Assembly: GCA_016707895.1 (NCBI GenBank)
Contig: JADJGV010000002.1
Coordinates: forward strand, 620,001 to 684,000
DNA from: Myxococcales bacterium
Lineage (GTDB): Bacteria; Myxococcota_A; Polyangia; Haliangiales; Haliangiaceae
DNA: 64,000 nt
Reading direction: 5' to 3'
This document shows positions 63,921-64,000 of the stretch, piece after piece. Position 1 is the stretch's first letter, and each line of letters starts with the position of its first letter. The notes under the pieces were generated by a model. That model saw only the letters and a list, made by a program, of their open reading frames with translations, ran no database searches and was not told where the DNA came from. Both the position numbers and the translations under genes were made by a program.

Positions 63921-64000
63921 ATGCCAATCGAGGTCACGTTCCGTGGAATGGAGCCCTCCGAGTTCGTCGCTGCCCGCGCCCGTGAGTCCGCGGAGCAGCT
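63921..64000 (+). CDS. ribosome hibernation promoting factor / RaiA-like protein, N-terminus only
   Basis: The frame starts at ATG 63921 with GGTGGAGG just upstream and is open to the end of the window (26 codons). MPIEVTFRGMEPSEFVAARARE fits the first beta-strand and helix of HPF/RaiA (sigma-54 modulation) proteins, which bind the 30S subunit and silence ribosomes in stationary phase. Only the first quarter is visible. The 174-bp gap to the divergent DUF362 gene holds its promoter. Confidence 0.7.
   Translation, partial: MPIEVTFRGMEPSEFVAARARESAEQ

Overview
The window is very GC-rich (roughly 70-75% by eye, with strongly GC3-biased codons). It carries many lipoproteins with Asp-Ala-Pro repeats, overlapping ATGA/GTGA gene junctions, Glt/Nfs-type TPR proteins with an AgmX/PglI-like tail, a Mx162-like retron reverse transcriptase and DUF4157 proteins. 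Together these point to a myxobacterium in the broad sense (Myxococcota), probably near the Haliangium/Kofleriaceae branch. The assignment rests on protein character, not on a marker gene.

Layout. Positions 1-13,350 hold mostly housekeeping and envelope genes: an M16 peptidase, a TSP3 lipoprotein, a HIT hydrolase, a lipoprotein with a possible clan-CD (caspase/gingipain-like) His/Cys pair, a two-gene ABC exporter, the GTPase Obg, and a WGR/HEAT-like plus SWIM zinc-finger pair. Positions 13,365-15,244 are a retron: a ~245-nt msr-msd RNA gene bounded by 25-nt a1/a2 inverted repeats, followed by its reverse transcriptase. It abuts a 5'-truncated, frameshifted lipoprotein remnant. Positions 15,681-25,676 are a seven-gene, tightly coupled operon resembling the myxobacterial Glt (gliding) / Nfs (spore-coat) envelope machine; its first gene carries a frameshift inside a repeat.

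Positions 25,816-32,533 hold a DUF4157 protein with a phospholipase-C-like HFLxD...GH motif and two C-terminal beta-sandwich repeats, followed by a propeller-like and a HEAT-like protein. Positions 32,544-33,897 carry a fatty-acid desaturase and a small lipoprotein. Positions 34,036-41,260 are an exopolysaccharide operon: Wza-like export lipoprotein, Wzy/WaaL-like membrane protein with TPR tail, Wzc-like tyrosine kinase/copolymerase and PglF/CapD-like dehydratase. A cupredoxin-like lipoprotein and a Tat-exported PhoD phosphatase follow.

Positions 44,155-56,969 are the most unusual part. Two paralogous cassettes each encode a ~1,030-residue multidomain protein (N-terminal DUF4157 with HEAAH, variable middle, hydrophobic segment, C-terminal JAMM/MPN+-like HxHP...SxxD domain). 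Each overlaps by 4 bp a ~295-residue degenerate protein-kinase-fold protein that lacks the catalytic residues. A two-module AAA+ ATPase of the kind found with extracellular contractile injection systems (eCIS) follows. All three DUF4157 genes in the window share an upstream bipartite motif (GGGGAGATC-N12-GGCGTACTAT-like) with identical spacing, which suggests one regulon. No sheath, tube or baseplate gene is present, so the injection apparatus, if any, lies elsewhere. My reading is that this is a satellite effector/partner locus, possibly of an eCIS.

Positions 57,036-64,000 return to ordinary genes: a DUF1579-like protein, a KAKPAA-repeat protein, a DUF72 protein coupled to an orphan DNA methyltransferase, a ferritin-like protein, lipoproteins, a DUF362 protein and the start of a ribosome hibernation factor gene.
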